This document shows positions 1 to 6,375 of a stretch of 9,007 bases of DNA, piece after piece. The position numbers and the translations under genes were made by a program. The notes below the pieces were generated by a model. The model saw only the letters and a program-made list of their open reading frames with translations, was not told the origin of the DNA and did no database searches. The stretch's first letter is position 1. Each line of letters opens with the position of its first letter. The stretch comes from Gammaproteobacteria bacterium. GTDB lineage: Bacteria > Pseudomonadota > Gammaproteobacteria > Xanthomonadales > Wenzhouxiangellaceae. The stretch covers positions 1-9,007 of the forward strand of contig PWWM01000075.1 in assembly GCA_003561495.1 (NCBI GenBank). The letters run 5' to 3'.

Positions 1-2358
1 CAGCAATGTGGTGTTGTCGCTGACCTCGCTCATGGCCCGGGTCAGCGGATCGCTGGAATCGGGCCCCGGAGGATTGAGAAGACTGGCTGAAAGCTGGCGC
101 TCGCGGCGATTGGTCAGTTCGGACAAGGTGGCGCGCACCAGCACCGTCAGTTCCTCGCTGTCGCCATCGCTGTCGATGAGTGACTCGACCTGTCTGCCGG
201 TGACAAACCAGTCTCGCCATTCACTGCCGCGATCCCAGTTCGCGATCAGCTGGGATTCGGCCGTGGTGGGCAGACTGACGAAGTAGGTCAGACGATTGGG
301 CACCAGGCCCAGGCGTCGCTCCGGAAGTTCACTGGCCACGGATTCACCGGCCAGGCCGGATGGGCACTCCATTTCCAGAATCGATGGGTCCGCCGACGCG
401 AACAGGTAATGACGCGGTTCGCCGGAAGTCAGACGCTGACGGAAAATCACTTCCTCTTCTTCATCACGGGCGAACGAGCCGGTCAGCTCGAAACTCAGAC
501 GACCGTGGTAATTGGCCACCCGATCATCGGCTCCGCGTGCCGAACGCTTCTCGCGATCGACCCAGCGCACATTTCCATAGCACAATTGCAACTCGCCAAG
601 ACCGATCTGATCAGCAAGCAAATACGGGTTGGGAAACAGTCCGAGCAGGGCGCGACTGGCCGGCAGTTCAATGCGCGCACCACAGGTGGCAGCCTCCTGG
701 CATGGTCTGACCATCAAGCCTTCCGGTCGATACGCTGTGACCTGATCGGTTCCGGCATCCAGGTCAATATCCGCTCCACTACGAGTGACTGATTCGTAAT
801 ATTGACTGATTGCATCCTGCATGGCCCCGGCCAGATTGGCCTGGGCGCGCTCGTGGCGCTCCAGCAGGCGTTGTACGGGATCGCTGCGCGTCGTGCCCAG
901 GCCGGTCACGCAATCCACCCAGGCGGCCCGACCCTGCTCGAGGTTCCTGCCCCGGTCAACGATCGAATCGATGGCCTCCTGCCAGCGCAAGGCCCCGAAA
1001 AATACCGGCCGCTGCGGCACCCAGTACACCAGATACTGCATGAGAATCGACCACTCCAGCACATTGACCCAATCGACCGGTTGACAGGCCGCGTTCAGGT
1101 GCCAGTTCAAGTGACCATCCAGGTAACTGGCACGCTGCCAGCTGACCAGACCCATTTCACGGCGCAAGAACTCGGCCGCGAAGGGACCACTTCCATCGCC
1201 GGTCAACTCTTCACGATCCAGTTCTTCCGTCAACAATCCCGTCAATTCGGCCAGGCAGGCGTCAAACATCTCGCGGGGCAGTGGTCCGACCAGCAACGGA
1301 TCGGGGTTGCACTGACTGATGGCGTGACGGATATCCTCACGGACCGGCTGATCCAGGTAGAAGGCCGCATCACTGGCAAACAGGGCCAGGCGGGCATAGG
1401 CATCGGCCAACTCGGACATGGCCGCAAGCGTCCCGGGCTCCGATTCGGCCAGGTGTGCGGCCGCATCGTGCATCAAGGCAAGAATCACCGGAAGCCCGGT
1501 ATCCACAACCCGCCATCGCACCGGATCCATTTCGACCAGCGAATCGAGAAAACGCCTGTATTCGCCGGCCAGTGCGTGATCTTCCTGCACATCGGAAAGC
1601 AGAATCAATCCTTCCATCAAGGTCCATACCATGGCCAGAATCTGTTCCTGATGCTCGTGAATGCGCGCCTCGTCCAGCAGCAATTCAGCGATGGCCAAGT
1701 GACGCTGAGGACCCCGGGACAGCTCGTTCATCGCCATGACACGCTCGGCCTGACGCCGGGCATGTGCCTGGTGGTCGGACGAGCTCTGTGCAAATTCATC
1801 CAGCAGGGGTTGCCAAAGATCAAGAATGCGTTCAGTCGCCGAAGAGCCATCCGTTGACTGCCCATCCGGTTCGCGAGTCTCTGCGGCATCCATGCGTTCG
1901 AGCAGGGAAGGCCACAATTGCGGAGCACTGTAGGCAGCCTGAGGATAGAGACGGGCCAGTCGCCCCACGGCATCTTCCTGGCGCAACAGATCGGACACTC
2001 GATGCAGTGCCGGCATCATGAAGCCGGGCACGCCGGCCGGCAGGTTGCGGTCGCGGGCATGGATCAACCAGGCGAACATACCATCAGAGGACACCGCCCA
2101 ATGCGGAGCGACCCGCTCAGCGCGACGCTTCAAGGTCAGATTGTACGCTTCAACCTGCTCCCGCCATTGTCCTGGATCGAGAGCGGGATCCTCCAGCGAG
2201 GCAGCCAGGGCAAGACTGTGTGTGCGGGCTTCAAGGGCGGTGTCGGGATGAAAATGCAACGCGACGATATCGCTGACCGGCAGCTGCGCACGCAGCGGTC
2301 CGGCCCAGCCGCCAGCCAGCAGAATCAGCACCATGACCAAGATCGAATGCAATTTCAT
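1..2358 (-). CDS. Large secreted protein of unknown function (partial, C-terminus outside window)
   Basis: The minus frame starting at ATG 2358 stays open to the left edge, giving 786 codons without a stop; the 3' end is missing. The start is followed by a clear Sec signal peptide: MKLH, a hydrophobic core at about residues 6-19, and a likely cleavage site after LRA at residue 24. Residues 40 to about 500 look mainly helical, rich in Leu, Ala, Glu and Asp, with many Trp. From about residue 545 the character changes to alternating beta-type segments, with cysteines near 552, 558 and 593. I recognise no domain or catalytic motif. Export to the periplasm or cell surface is inferred from the signal peptide only. 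Long open frames on the opposite strand are antisense by-products. The gene is divergent from the asparaginase-like gene, with about 52 bp between the preferred starts. No strong ribosome binding site is visible (AGCGGCC before ATG). The CDS call is firm; the function is unknown. Confidence 0.85.
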   Translation of the reverse strand, partial: MKLHSILVMVLILLAGGWAGPLRAQLPVSDIVALHFHPDTALEARTHSLALAASLEDPALDPGQWREQVEAYNLTLKRRAERVAPHWAVSSDGMFAWLIHARDRNLPAGVPGFMMPALHRVSDLLRQEDAVGRLARLYPQAAYSAPQLWPSLLERMDAAETREPDGQSTDGSSATERILDLWQPLLDEFAQSSSDHQAHARRQAERVMAMNELSRGPQRHLAIAELLLDEARIHEHQEQILAMVWTLMEGLILLSDVQEDHALAGEYRRFLDSLVEMDPVRWRVVDTGLPVILALMHDAAAHLAESEPGTLAAMSELADAYARLALFASDAAFYLDQPVREDIRHAISQCNPDPLLVGPLPREMFDACLAELTGLLTEELDREELTGDGSGPFAAEFLRREMGLVSWQRASYLDGHLNWHLNAACQPVDWVNVLEWSILMQYLVYWVPQRPVFFGALRWQEAIDSIVDRGRNLEQGRAAWVDCVTGLGTTRSDPVQRLLERHERAQANLAGAMQDAISQYYESVTRSGADIDLDAGTDQVTAYRPEGLMVRPCQEAATCGARIELPASRALLGLFPNPYLLADQIGLGELQLCYGNVRWVDREKRSARGADDRVANYHGRLSFELTGSFARDEEEEVIFRQRLTSGEPRHYLFASADPSILEMECPSGLAGESVASELPERRLGLVPNRLTYFVSLPTTAESQLIANWDRGSEWRDWFVTGRQVESLIDSDGDSEELTVLVRATLSELTNRRERQLSASLLNPPGPDSSDPLTRAMSEVSDNTTLL

Positions 2359-2364
2359 GGCCGC

Positions 2365-2370
2365 TATACT
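2365..2370 (+). promoter_or_regulatory. Possible -10 box for the asparaginase-like gene
   Basis: TATACT matches the sigma-70 -10 consensus at five of six positions and lies 40 bp before the preferred TTG start, in the short gap between the two divergent genes. No good -35 box is seen at the right distance, so this is weak evidence. Confidence 0.3.
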
Positions 2371-2410
2371 ACCTGCAACCTTCCCCGATCGAAACGAAAC
2401 AGGCGCGAAA

Positions 2411-2896
2411 TTGAACAAGCTCAACATCCTGACCACCGGCGGCACGATCGACAAGATCTACTACGACGACAAGTCCGACTACCAGATCGGCGAACCGGAA
2501 ATCGGACGCATTCTGCGCGCCATGAATGTCGCTTTCGACTTCGAGATCAGGGCCCTGATGCGCAAGGACTCCCTGCACCTGGAGCCGGCCGACCGCGAAC
2601 TCATCCGCCAGGCCATCCACACCAGCCCGGACCGGCATTTTCTGATTACCCACGGCACCGACACCATGACCGATACCGCCGCCGCACTGGGCGACGTGGA
2701 CGATCGGGTCATCGTCATGACCGGTGCGCTCAACCCGGCCCGATTCATCGACTCTGACGCTGTGTTCAATATCGGATGCGCAGTCGGCGCCGTCCAGGCC
2801 CTGCCGCCCGGCATCTGGATCGCCATGAACGGCTGCATCTGGGACCCGGCCAAGGTCCGCAAAAACCGCCGCGCCAATCGCTTCGAGGCAGTCTAG
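2411..2896 (+). CDS. Short single-domain L-asparaginase-like protein
   Basis: This 161-residue protein matches the N-terminal domain of the bacterial L-asparaginase/glutaminase family, which hydrolyses L-asparagine to aspartate and ammonia. Family landmarks by position: TTGGTID at residues 8-14 (nucleophile T12), SDYQIG at 22-27 (Y24, equivalent to Tyr25 of E. coli AnsB), ITHGTDTMTDTA at 79-90 (T83 and D84, equivalent to the Thr89/Asp90 pair) and MNGCIWD...VRKN near 139-152 (K151, at the place of Lys162). The C-terminal domain of the usual ~330-residue enzyme is absent, and RKDS at 51-54 stands where AnsB has its substrate-binding Ser58-Gln59. Short stand-alone proteins of this type are known in proteobacteria and often annotated as asparaginase domain proteins; activity is uncertain. 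I prefer the TTG start at 2411: AGG at 2401-2403 gives suitable spacing, the protein then begins just before the family's first strand, and the in-frame ATGs at 2333 and 2357 overlap the start of the divergent gene. There is no signal peptide, so it is probably cytoplasmic. Confidence 0.85.
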   Translation: MNKLNILTTGGTIDKIYYDDKSDYQIGEPEIGRILRAMNVAFDFEIRALMRKDSLHLEPADRELIRQAIHTSPDRHFLITHGTDTMTDTAAALGDVDDRVIVMTGALNPARFIDSDAVFNIGCAVGAVQALPPGIWIAMNGCIWDPAKVRKNRRANRFEAV

Positions 2897-3026
2897 GGTT
2901 TTTGGGGGGGGAGCATCGGGTGGCATCCGACCGCTCACGGCCTGACCGGGTGAACGCTTGAGTCGATATTTTCGTGTTTGGTGGCCTTGGGGTCGATAAT
3001 GTCTGCGAGTTGCCGGTAGCAAGGGG

Positions 3027-3172
3027 AGTGGCTTCGATCTGAAGATTGGTGGCATGGAGGGTCCGGGTAAAACTTACTGCCCGCCGCCGCAACCGGTCAG
3101 TCCGTGATCGGTCAAATACCACCCAATGCGACAGTTGGGAGAAGATTGAAAGTCTGATGGTGGCTTCGATCT
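3027..3172. repeat. 13-bp direct repeat GTGGCTTCGATCT, two copies
   Basis: GTGGCTTCGATCT occurs exactly at 3027-3039 and again at 3160-3172. A second shared word, GAAGATTG, follows the first copy (3040-3047) but precedes the second (3141-3148). The two words therefore recur in swapped order, as in mosaic or decayed repeats. Confidence 0.5.
3092..3112. repeat. Short stem-loop
   Basis: ACCGGTCA and TGATCGGT pair at seven of eight positions around the loop GTCCG. It has no following T run, so it is not a typical terminator. Confidence 0.4.
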
Positions 3173-3198
3173 AATTCAATCATCAACCAACTCCCAAC
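3134..3198. repeat. Nested inverted repeat
   Basis: The outer arms GTTGGGAG (3134-3141) and CTCCCAAC (3191-3198) are perfect. Inside them, GATTGAA (3144-3150) pairs perfectly with TTCAATC (3175-3181). The unpaired parts are 2 nt on the left and 9 nt on the right, so a folded RNA or DNA hairpin of about 65 nt is possible. Its function is unknown. Confidence 0.5.
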
Positions 3199-3290
3199 CG
3201 ACAAGCGACGAGTGGGCTTGACCGGGGCCGTGGTCGAGGTGACGGCGGCGGGCAAGATCCATCCGTTCTTCGAGCATCCGAAAATCCTAC

Positions 3291-3306
3291 TAGGGGCAAA
3301 CCCCTA
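3291..3306. repeat. Perfect 6-bp hairpin with CAAA loop
   Basis: TAGGGG, loop CAAA, CCCCTA. It is compact and perfect but lacks a U-tract on either side, so I do not call it a terminator. Confidence 0.45.
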
Positions 3307-3410
3307 TCCATTGGATCAAACGCAATTCGGTGGCACCAGAACGCCTGTGAACTCAACGAATCGACCAAGCCGTTCACCTCGAGCGCGGCCCCGGGCAAGG
3401 CGACTCGGCG

Positions 3411-3430
3411 CCCAGCCCCCACCCCCACCC
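3411..3430 (-). other. G-quadruplex-type motif
   Basis: The plus strand reads CCCAGCCCCCACCCCCACCC. The minus strand therefore has four G tracts (G3, G5, G5, G3) separated by loops of 1, 1 and 2 bases, which fits the canonical intramolecular G-quadruplex pattern. It lies 121 bp before the gcvT start, on the template strand for gcvT. Formation and function are unproven. Confidence 0.5.
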
Positions 3431-3449
3431 AAACTTCAAGCGCAATCCG

Positions 3450-3497
3450 GACAAGTCCCAGGGTGAGACTGAACCTGTTCAGGTCCCGGGACTTGTC
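3450..3497. repeat. Long inverted repeat before gcvT
   Basis: GACAAGTCCC (3450-3459) and GGGACTTGTC (3488-3497) are perfect 10-bp arms. After one bulged A at 3460, GGG (3461-3463) and CCC (3485-3487) extend the pairing. A second small hairpin, ACCTG-TT-CAGGT (3473-3484), sits inside the loop. There is no following T run. It could be a REP-like palindromic element or a structured leader 54 bp before gcvT. Confidence 0.6.
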
Positions 3498-3550
3498 TCC
3501 GGCGTCATTCGTGCCCATGATTAGGATTTGGTTCTCCGGAAAGACATTCG

Positions 3551-4624
3551 ATGCCCAATCGCACCGCGCTTTACGATGCCCATGTCGCCGCCGGCGGCAA
3601 GATGGTGGACTTTGCCGGCTGGTCCTTGCCCATCAACTATGGGTCGCAGCTCGACGAACATCATGCCGTTCGCAAGACCGCGGGCATGTTTGATGTCTCG
3701 CACATGACGGTGGTCGACATTCGCGGTCAAGAGGCCGGGCCGTTTCTGCGCCGGTTGCTGGCCAATGATGTTGCCAGGCTCAAGGAGCCCGGCCAGGCCT
3801 TGTACGGCTGCATGCTCAATGATGAAGGCGGCGTCATCGACGATCTGATCACCTATTTTCTCGATGAGACGTTTTATCGAACCGTGGTCAATGCCGCGAC
3901 CCGCGAGGCCGATCTGGACTGGATTCGGCGCCAGGCCGGCGATTTCGATGTCGAAATTCAAGAACGTGAAGACCTGGCCATGATCGCGGTCCAGGGCCCC
4001 AAGGCCCGGCCAATCGTCATCGACCTGCTCAATGCGCCGACCCTTGACGCGCTCAAACCGTTCCGGTCCTCCAGCCACGGCGACTACTTCGTGGCCCGCA
4101 CCGGTTATACCGGCGAGGATGGCTTCGAAATCCTGCTGCCGTCCGTCCAGGCCGAGTCCTTCTGGCAGGGCCTGCTTGACGCCGGCGTGGTCCCTTGTGG
4201 ACTGGGTGCGCGTGACAGCCTGCGACTGGAAGCCGGCTTGAACCTGTATGGTCAGGACATGGACACCCGCACCACCCCACTGGAGTCCAATCTGGGCTGG
4301 ACCGTGGCTTTCGATCCCGAGGAGCGCAATTTCATTGGCCGCCGGGCTCTGGAACAACAGAAATCCGCAGGCGTGGATCGCCAACTGGTCGGCCTGGTCC
4401 TCGAGCGCGGCGCCATTCCACGCACCGGCGCGGTGATTCACGCCGGCGAAGTCCAGGGTCAGGTCACCAGCGGCAGCTTTGGCCCGACCATCGAACGCCC
4501 CATCGCCCTGGCCCGCATCCCGGCCGGCTCGTTCGAGACCGTCGAGGTCGAACTGCGTGGCAAACGTCTGACCGCCCGTGTCGTCAAACCGCCCTTCGTG
4601 CGCGCCGGCAAAGTCAAAGTCTGA
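3551..4624 (+). CDS. gcvT: Aminomethyltransferase (glycine cleavage system T protein)
   Basis: GcvT transfers the methylene group from the aminomethyl-lipoyl arm of the H protein to tetrahydrofolate, releasing ammonia, in the cytoplasmic glycine cleavage system. The 357-residue length is normal. Family landmarks: KMVDFAGWSLPINY at 17-30, GMFDVSHM at 45-52, the GGVIDDL segment at 93-99 containing the conserved acidic residue of the folate site (D97), RTGYTGEDGFEI at 183-194, GLGARDSLRLEAGLNLYG at 217-234, FIGRRAL at 261-267 and VTSGSFGPT at 305-313. The ATG at 3551 is preceded by GGAAAG at 3538-3543, 7 bp away, and matches the usual N-terminus. In many proteobacteria gcvT is followed by gcvH and gcvP. 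Here the next gene is convergent and the preceding 654 bp hold no gene, so gcvT stands alone and its partners must be elsewhere. No glycine riboswitch core was recognised upstream. Confidence 0.97.
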   Translation: MPNRTALYDAHVAAGGKMVDFAGWSLPINYGSQLDEHHAVRKTAGMFDVSHMTVVDIRGQEAGPFLRRLLANDVARLKEPGQALYGCMLNDEGGVIDDLITYFLDETFYRTVVNAATREADLDWIRRQAGDFDVEIQEREDLAMIAVQGPKARPIVIDLLNAPTLDALKPFRSSSHGDYFVARTGYTGEDGFEILLPSVQAESFWQGLLDAGVVPCGLGARDSLRLEAGLNLYGQDMDTRTTPLESNLGWTVAFDPEERNFIGRRALEQQKSAGVDRQLVGLVLERGAIPRTGAVIHAGEVQGQVTSGSFGPTIERPIALARIPAGSFETVEVELRGKRLTARVVKPPFVRAGKVKV

Positions 4625-4635
4625 TTCCCCTATGC

Positions 4636-4649
4636 CGATGAATTCATCG
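4636..4649. repeat. 14-bp perfect palindrome
   Basis: CGATGAATTCATCG is self-complementary with no loop and lies 12 bp after the gcvT stop. It could be a protein-binding site or chance; it is not a hairpin terminator. Confidence 0.35.
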
Positions 4650-4691
4650 TCGTCCTGCATCCATGATGAGCCCGAAAAGTTGGATAGGATC

Positions 4692-4715
4692 GTAGGTCGG
4701 GGTTACATCCCCGAC
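4692..4715 (+). repeat. Palindromic REP-like repeat, copy 1
   Basis: GTAG is followed by GTCGGGG (4696-4702; the G at 4696 is shared with the end of GTAGG), loop TTACAT, then CCCCGAC (4709-4715): a perfect 7-bp stem. A near-identical copy in inverse orientation lies at 7540-7563, with 22 of 24 positions equal, so this is a repeat family and not a chance hairpin. It sits between convergent gcvT and the permease gene, where it could stop transcription or protect mRNA 3' ends, although no U-tract follows. Confidence 0.7.
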
Positions 4716-4769
4716 GGACGAGGTCGAATCCTTCTCCATCGCGTCGTTCATGTGCCGAACTGACTGAAT

Positions 4770-4788
4770 GCTACCGAATCAAGGTAGC
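4770..4788 (-). terminator. Weak hairpin at the permease stop codon
   Basis: GCTACC (4770-4775) and GGTAGC (4783-4788) form a perfect 6-bp stem over the last codons and the TAG stop of the permease gene, with loop GAATCAA. No U-tract follows on the minus strand, so intrinsic termination is doubtful. Confidence 0.25.
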
Positions 4789-6375
4789 GCGGCGGATCAG
4801 GACGAAGACCGGGATGGCGCCGAGGATGACCAGGACCAGGGCCGGAGTGGCGGCCATTTGCCATTGGCCCTCGGTGGTCAGTTCATAGATGCGAACCGCC
4901 AGGGTGTCCCATCCGAACGGCCTGAGCATCAGGGTGGCCGGCATTTCCTTGGCAATCTCGACCAGGGCCAGCAGAAAGGCGGTGACCAGTCCCGGCCACA
5001 GCAGCGGCAGATTGACCCGCCACAATCGGTATCCGCGTGAAACCCCCAGGCTGCGCGCGACCTCCACGTATTCGGGTCGAATGCGCCCGGCCACCCCGTC
5101 CAGCGGCCCCCAGGCCACGCGCACGAAACGGATCAGGTAAGCCAATACCAGGGCCGCCAGACTACCGGCCAGCGCCGTGCCGGTAAACTGATCGAAACGA
5201 ATGAAAGCCAGCATGATCGCCACGGCCAGCACCGTACCCGGGATGGCATAGCCCAGGGCCGCCACTTCCCCCAGCATGACAACGCGTCGGCGCGCCCGAT
5301 GGGTGGCGATCAGCATCAGAACGCCGCCCACCAGCACGGTGATGGCCCCGACCAGCCCGAGCAACATCGTATTGCCGATCACCCGCGGCATGGTCCCGGA
5401 CACCACATCGCCAAGATTGGGCCAGGCCCAGACCAGGAGCTGAATGAGCGGCACCACCACCGCGATCGCGATCACGGCCAATTGAACACCGGTGGCGGCC
5501 CAGGCGCGGGCGCCGGTCAGGCGAATGCGGTGGGCGCTGGGACGACGATCGGAGAGTTGCGCGTGATGGCCGCGCGAAAAGCGCTCAGCCAGCAACAGCA
5601 CCAGCATGAACAGCATCAGGATAGAAGCCAGTTGCACGGCGGCGGTCAGGTTGAACAGGCCAAACCAGGTGCGATAGACCGCCGTGGTAAAGGTCTCGAA
5701 TCCGTAAATGGCCACTGCCCCGAAATCAGCCAGGGTTTCCATCAGCGCCAGCGCCAGACCGGCCACGATCGCCGGACGAGCGATCGGCAGGACCACCCGC
5801 AGAAAAGTTTCCAGGGGCCCGACGCCAAGACTGCGTCCGGCTTCGAATGCTGCCAGCCCACCACTGATGAAGGAAGCCCTGGCCAGCAGGTAGACGTAAG
5901 GATAGAAGGCCAGGATCAGGATCATCAGGACTCCGCCCGGTTGACTCAGGGCAGCCAGCAGCACGGGCGTGGAATCGAACATCTCCCGCCACAGGGTTTG
6001 CAGGGGACCGGCATAGTCCAGCACACCGAGATAAATGAAGGCCAGCACATAGGTTGGAAAGGCCAGCGGCAAGACCAGCAAGGGGTCCAGCCAGCGTCTC
6101 AAGGGGTATTCACAACAGGCCGACAACCAGGCAAGCCCCACGCCCAGCACAGTCACTCCGACCCCGACAACCACCACCAGCAGCAGGGTGTGACGCACCA
6201 GCAGCGGCATCATGTGTTGACGCAAATGTGCCCAGGTATCGGTTTGCGGATCCAGCCAGCTCAGGGCCAGCATCAGCATCGGCAGACCGACCAGCAACAA
6301 CAGCGGCAGCAGCGCCCAGTGTCGCACCGGGCGGTTTAGGAATCGCTCCTTCAGTGCCTCAGCGGTAGCGGACAC
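4771..6375 (-). CDS. fbpB: Iron(III) ABC transporter permease, fused two-domain type
   Basis: This 534-residue inner-membrane protein resembles the FbpB/HitB/FutB family, which forms the channel of binding-protein-dependent Fe3+ importers. It has two homologous halves, each a full permease domain. Hydrophobic segments lie near residues 20-40, 62-85, 98-118, 148-168, 201-222 and 248-263 in the first half, and 294-316, 334-356, 371-391, 400-418, 460-474 and 511-525 in the second. Each half carries the cytoplasmic EAA loop that contacts the ATPase: EAGRSLGV...LPIARP at 178-201 and EVARSLGV...LPLLWPG at 438-462. KEMPATLMLRPFGWDTLA at 476-493 is characteristic of this iron group. The start is GTG at 6375, overlapping the upstream binding-protein gene by 17 bp; no strong ribosome binding site is visible, so translational coupling is likely. 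Two halves in one chain are normal for this family. No ATPase gene follows, because the next gene is convergent gcvT. Confidence 0.93.
   Translation of the reverse strand: MSATAEALKERFLNRPVRHWALLPLLLLVGLPMLMLALSWLDPQTDTWAHLRQHMMPLLVRHTLLLVVVVGVGVTVLGVGLAWLSACCEYPLRRWLDPLLVLPLAFPTYVLAFIYLGVLDYAGPLQTLWREMFDSTPVLLAALSQPGGVLMILILAFYPYVYLLARASFISGGLAAFEAGRSLGVGPLETFLRVVLPIARPAIVAGLALALMETLADFGAVAIYGFETFTTAVYRTWFGLFNLTAAVQLASILMLFMLVLLLAERFSRGHHAQLSDRRPSAHRIRLTGARAWAATGVQLAVIAIAVVVPLIQLLVWAWPNLGDVVSGTMPRVIGNTMLLGLVGAITVLVGGVLMLIATHRARRRVVMLGEVAALGYAIPGTVLAVAIMLAFIRFDQFTGTALAGSLAALVLAYLIRFVRVAWGPLDGVAGRIRPEYVEVARSLGVSRGYRLWRVNLPLLWPGLVTAFLLALVEIAKEMPATLMLRPFGWDTLAVRIYELTTEGQWQMAATPALVLVILGAIPVFVLIRRATLIR

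Larger units (their letters stand above)
2897..3550. other. 654-bp gap with no convincing gene, rich in inverted repeats
   Basis: No reading frame here has a convincing start, domain or codon pattern. The longest are 111 codons on the minus strand (3518-3183) and 84 on the plus strand from a GTG at 3212, and both end in low-complexity Pro/Arg/Ser stretches. The gap begins with a run of five T then eight G (2899-2911). It holds stem-loops at 3092-3112, 3134-3198, 3291-3306 and 3450-3497, a 13-bp direct repeat, and a C-rich tract at 3411-3430. It may be a dispersed intergenic repeat, a decayed element or a structured leader of gcvT; the sequence does not decide between these. Confidence 0.6.

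Noticed and set aside
802..1857. 351-codon plus-strand open frame
   Set aside because: It lies wholly inside the open minus-strand gene that begins with a signal peptide at 2358; its translation is rich in Gln, Gly and His with no domain, as expected for an antisense frame.
1918..2757. 279-codon plus-strand open frame
   Set aside because: It crosses both the start of the minus-strand secreted gene and, in another frame, the asparaginase-like gene; its translation is low complexity (Arg, His, Gln).
3183..3518. 111-codon minus-strand frame in the gap
   Set aside because: It spans the inverted repeat and G-rich tract, has no recognisable domain and ends in Pro/Arg/Ser low complexity; more likely repeat DNA than a gene.
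3200..3550. Glycine riboswitch before gcvT
   Set aside because: AGGGGCAAA at 3292-3300 recalls part of the aptamer core, but the flanking conserved segments are absent and the bases form a simple perfect hairpin instead.
3521..4660. 379-codon minus-strand open frame
   Set aside because: It is antisense to the entire gcvT gene, which has unmistakable family motifs; GC-rich codon use keeps the opposite frame open.
4692..4715. Classical intrinsic terminator for gcvT
   Set aside because: The stem is GC-rich and perfect, but no U-tract follows on either strand and the same sequence recurs at 7540-7563, so a repeat element explains it better.
5299..6339. 346-codon plus-strand open frame
   Set aside because: It is antisense to the permease and its translation is Gln/His-rich without a domain.
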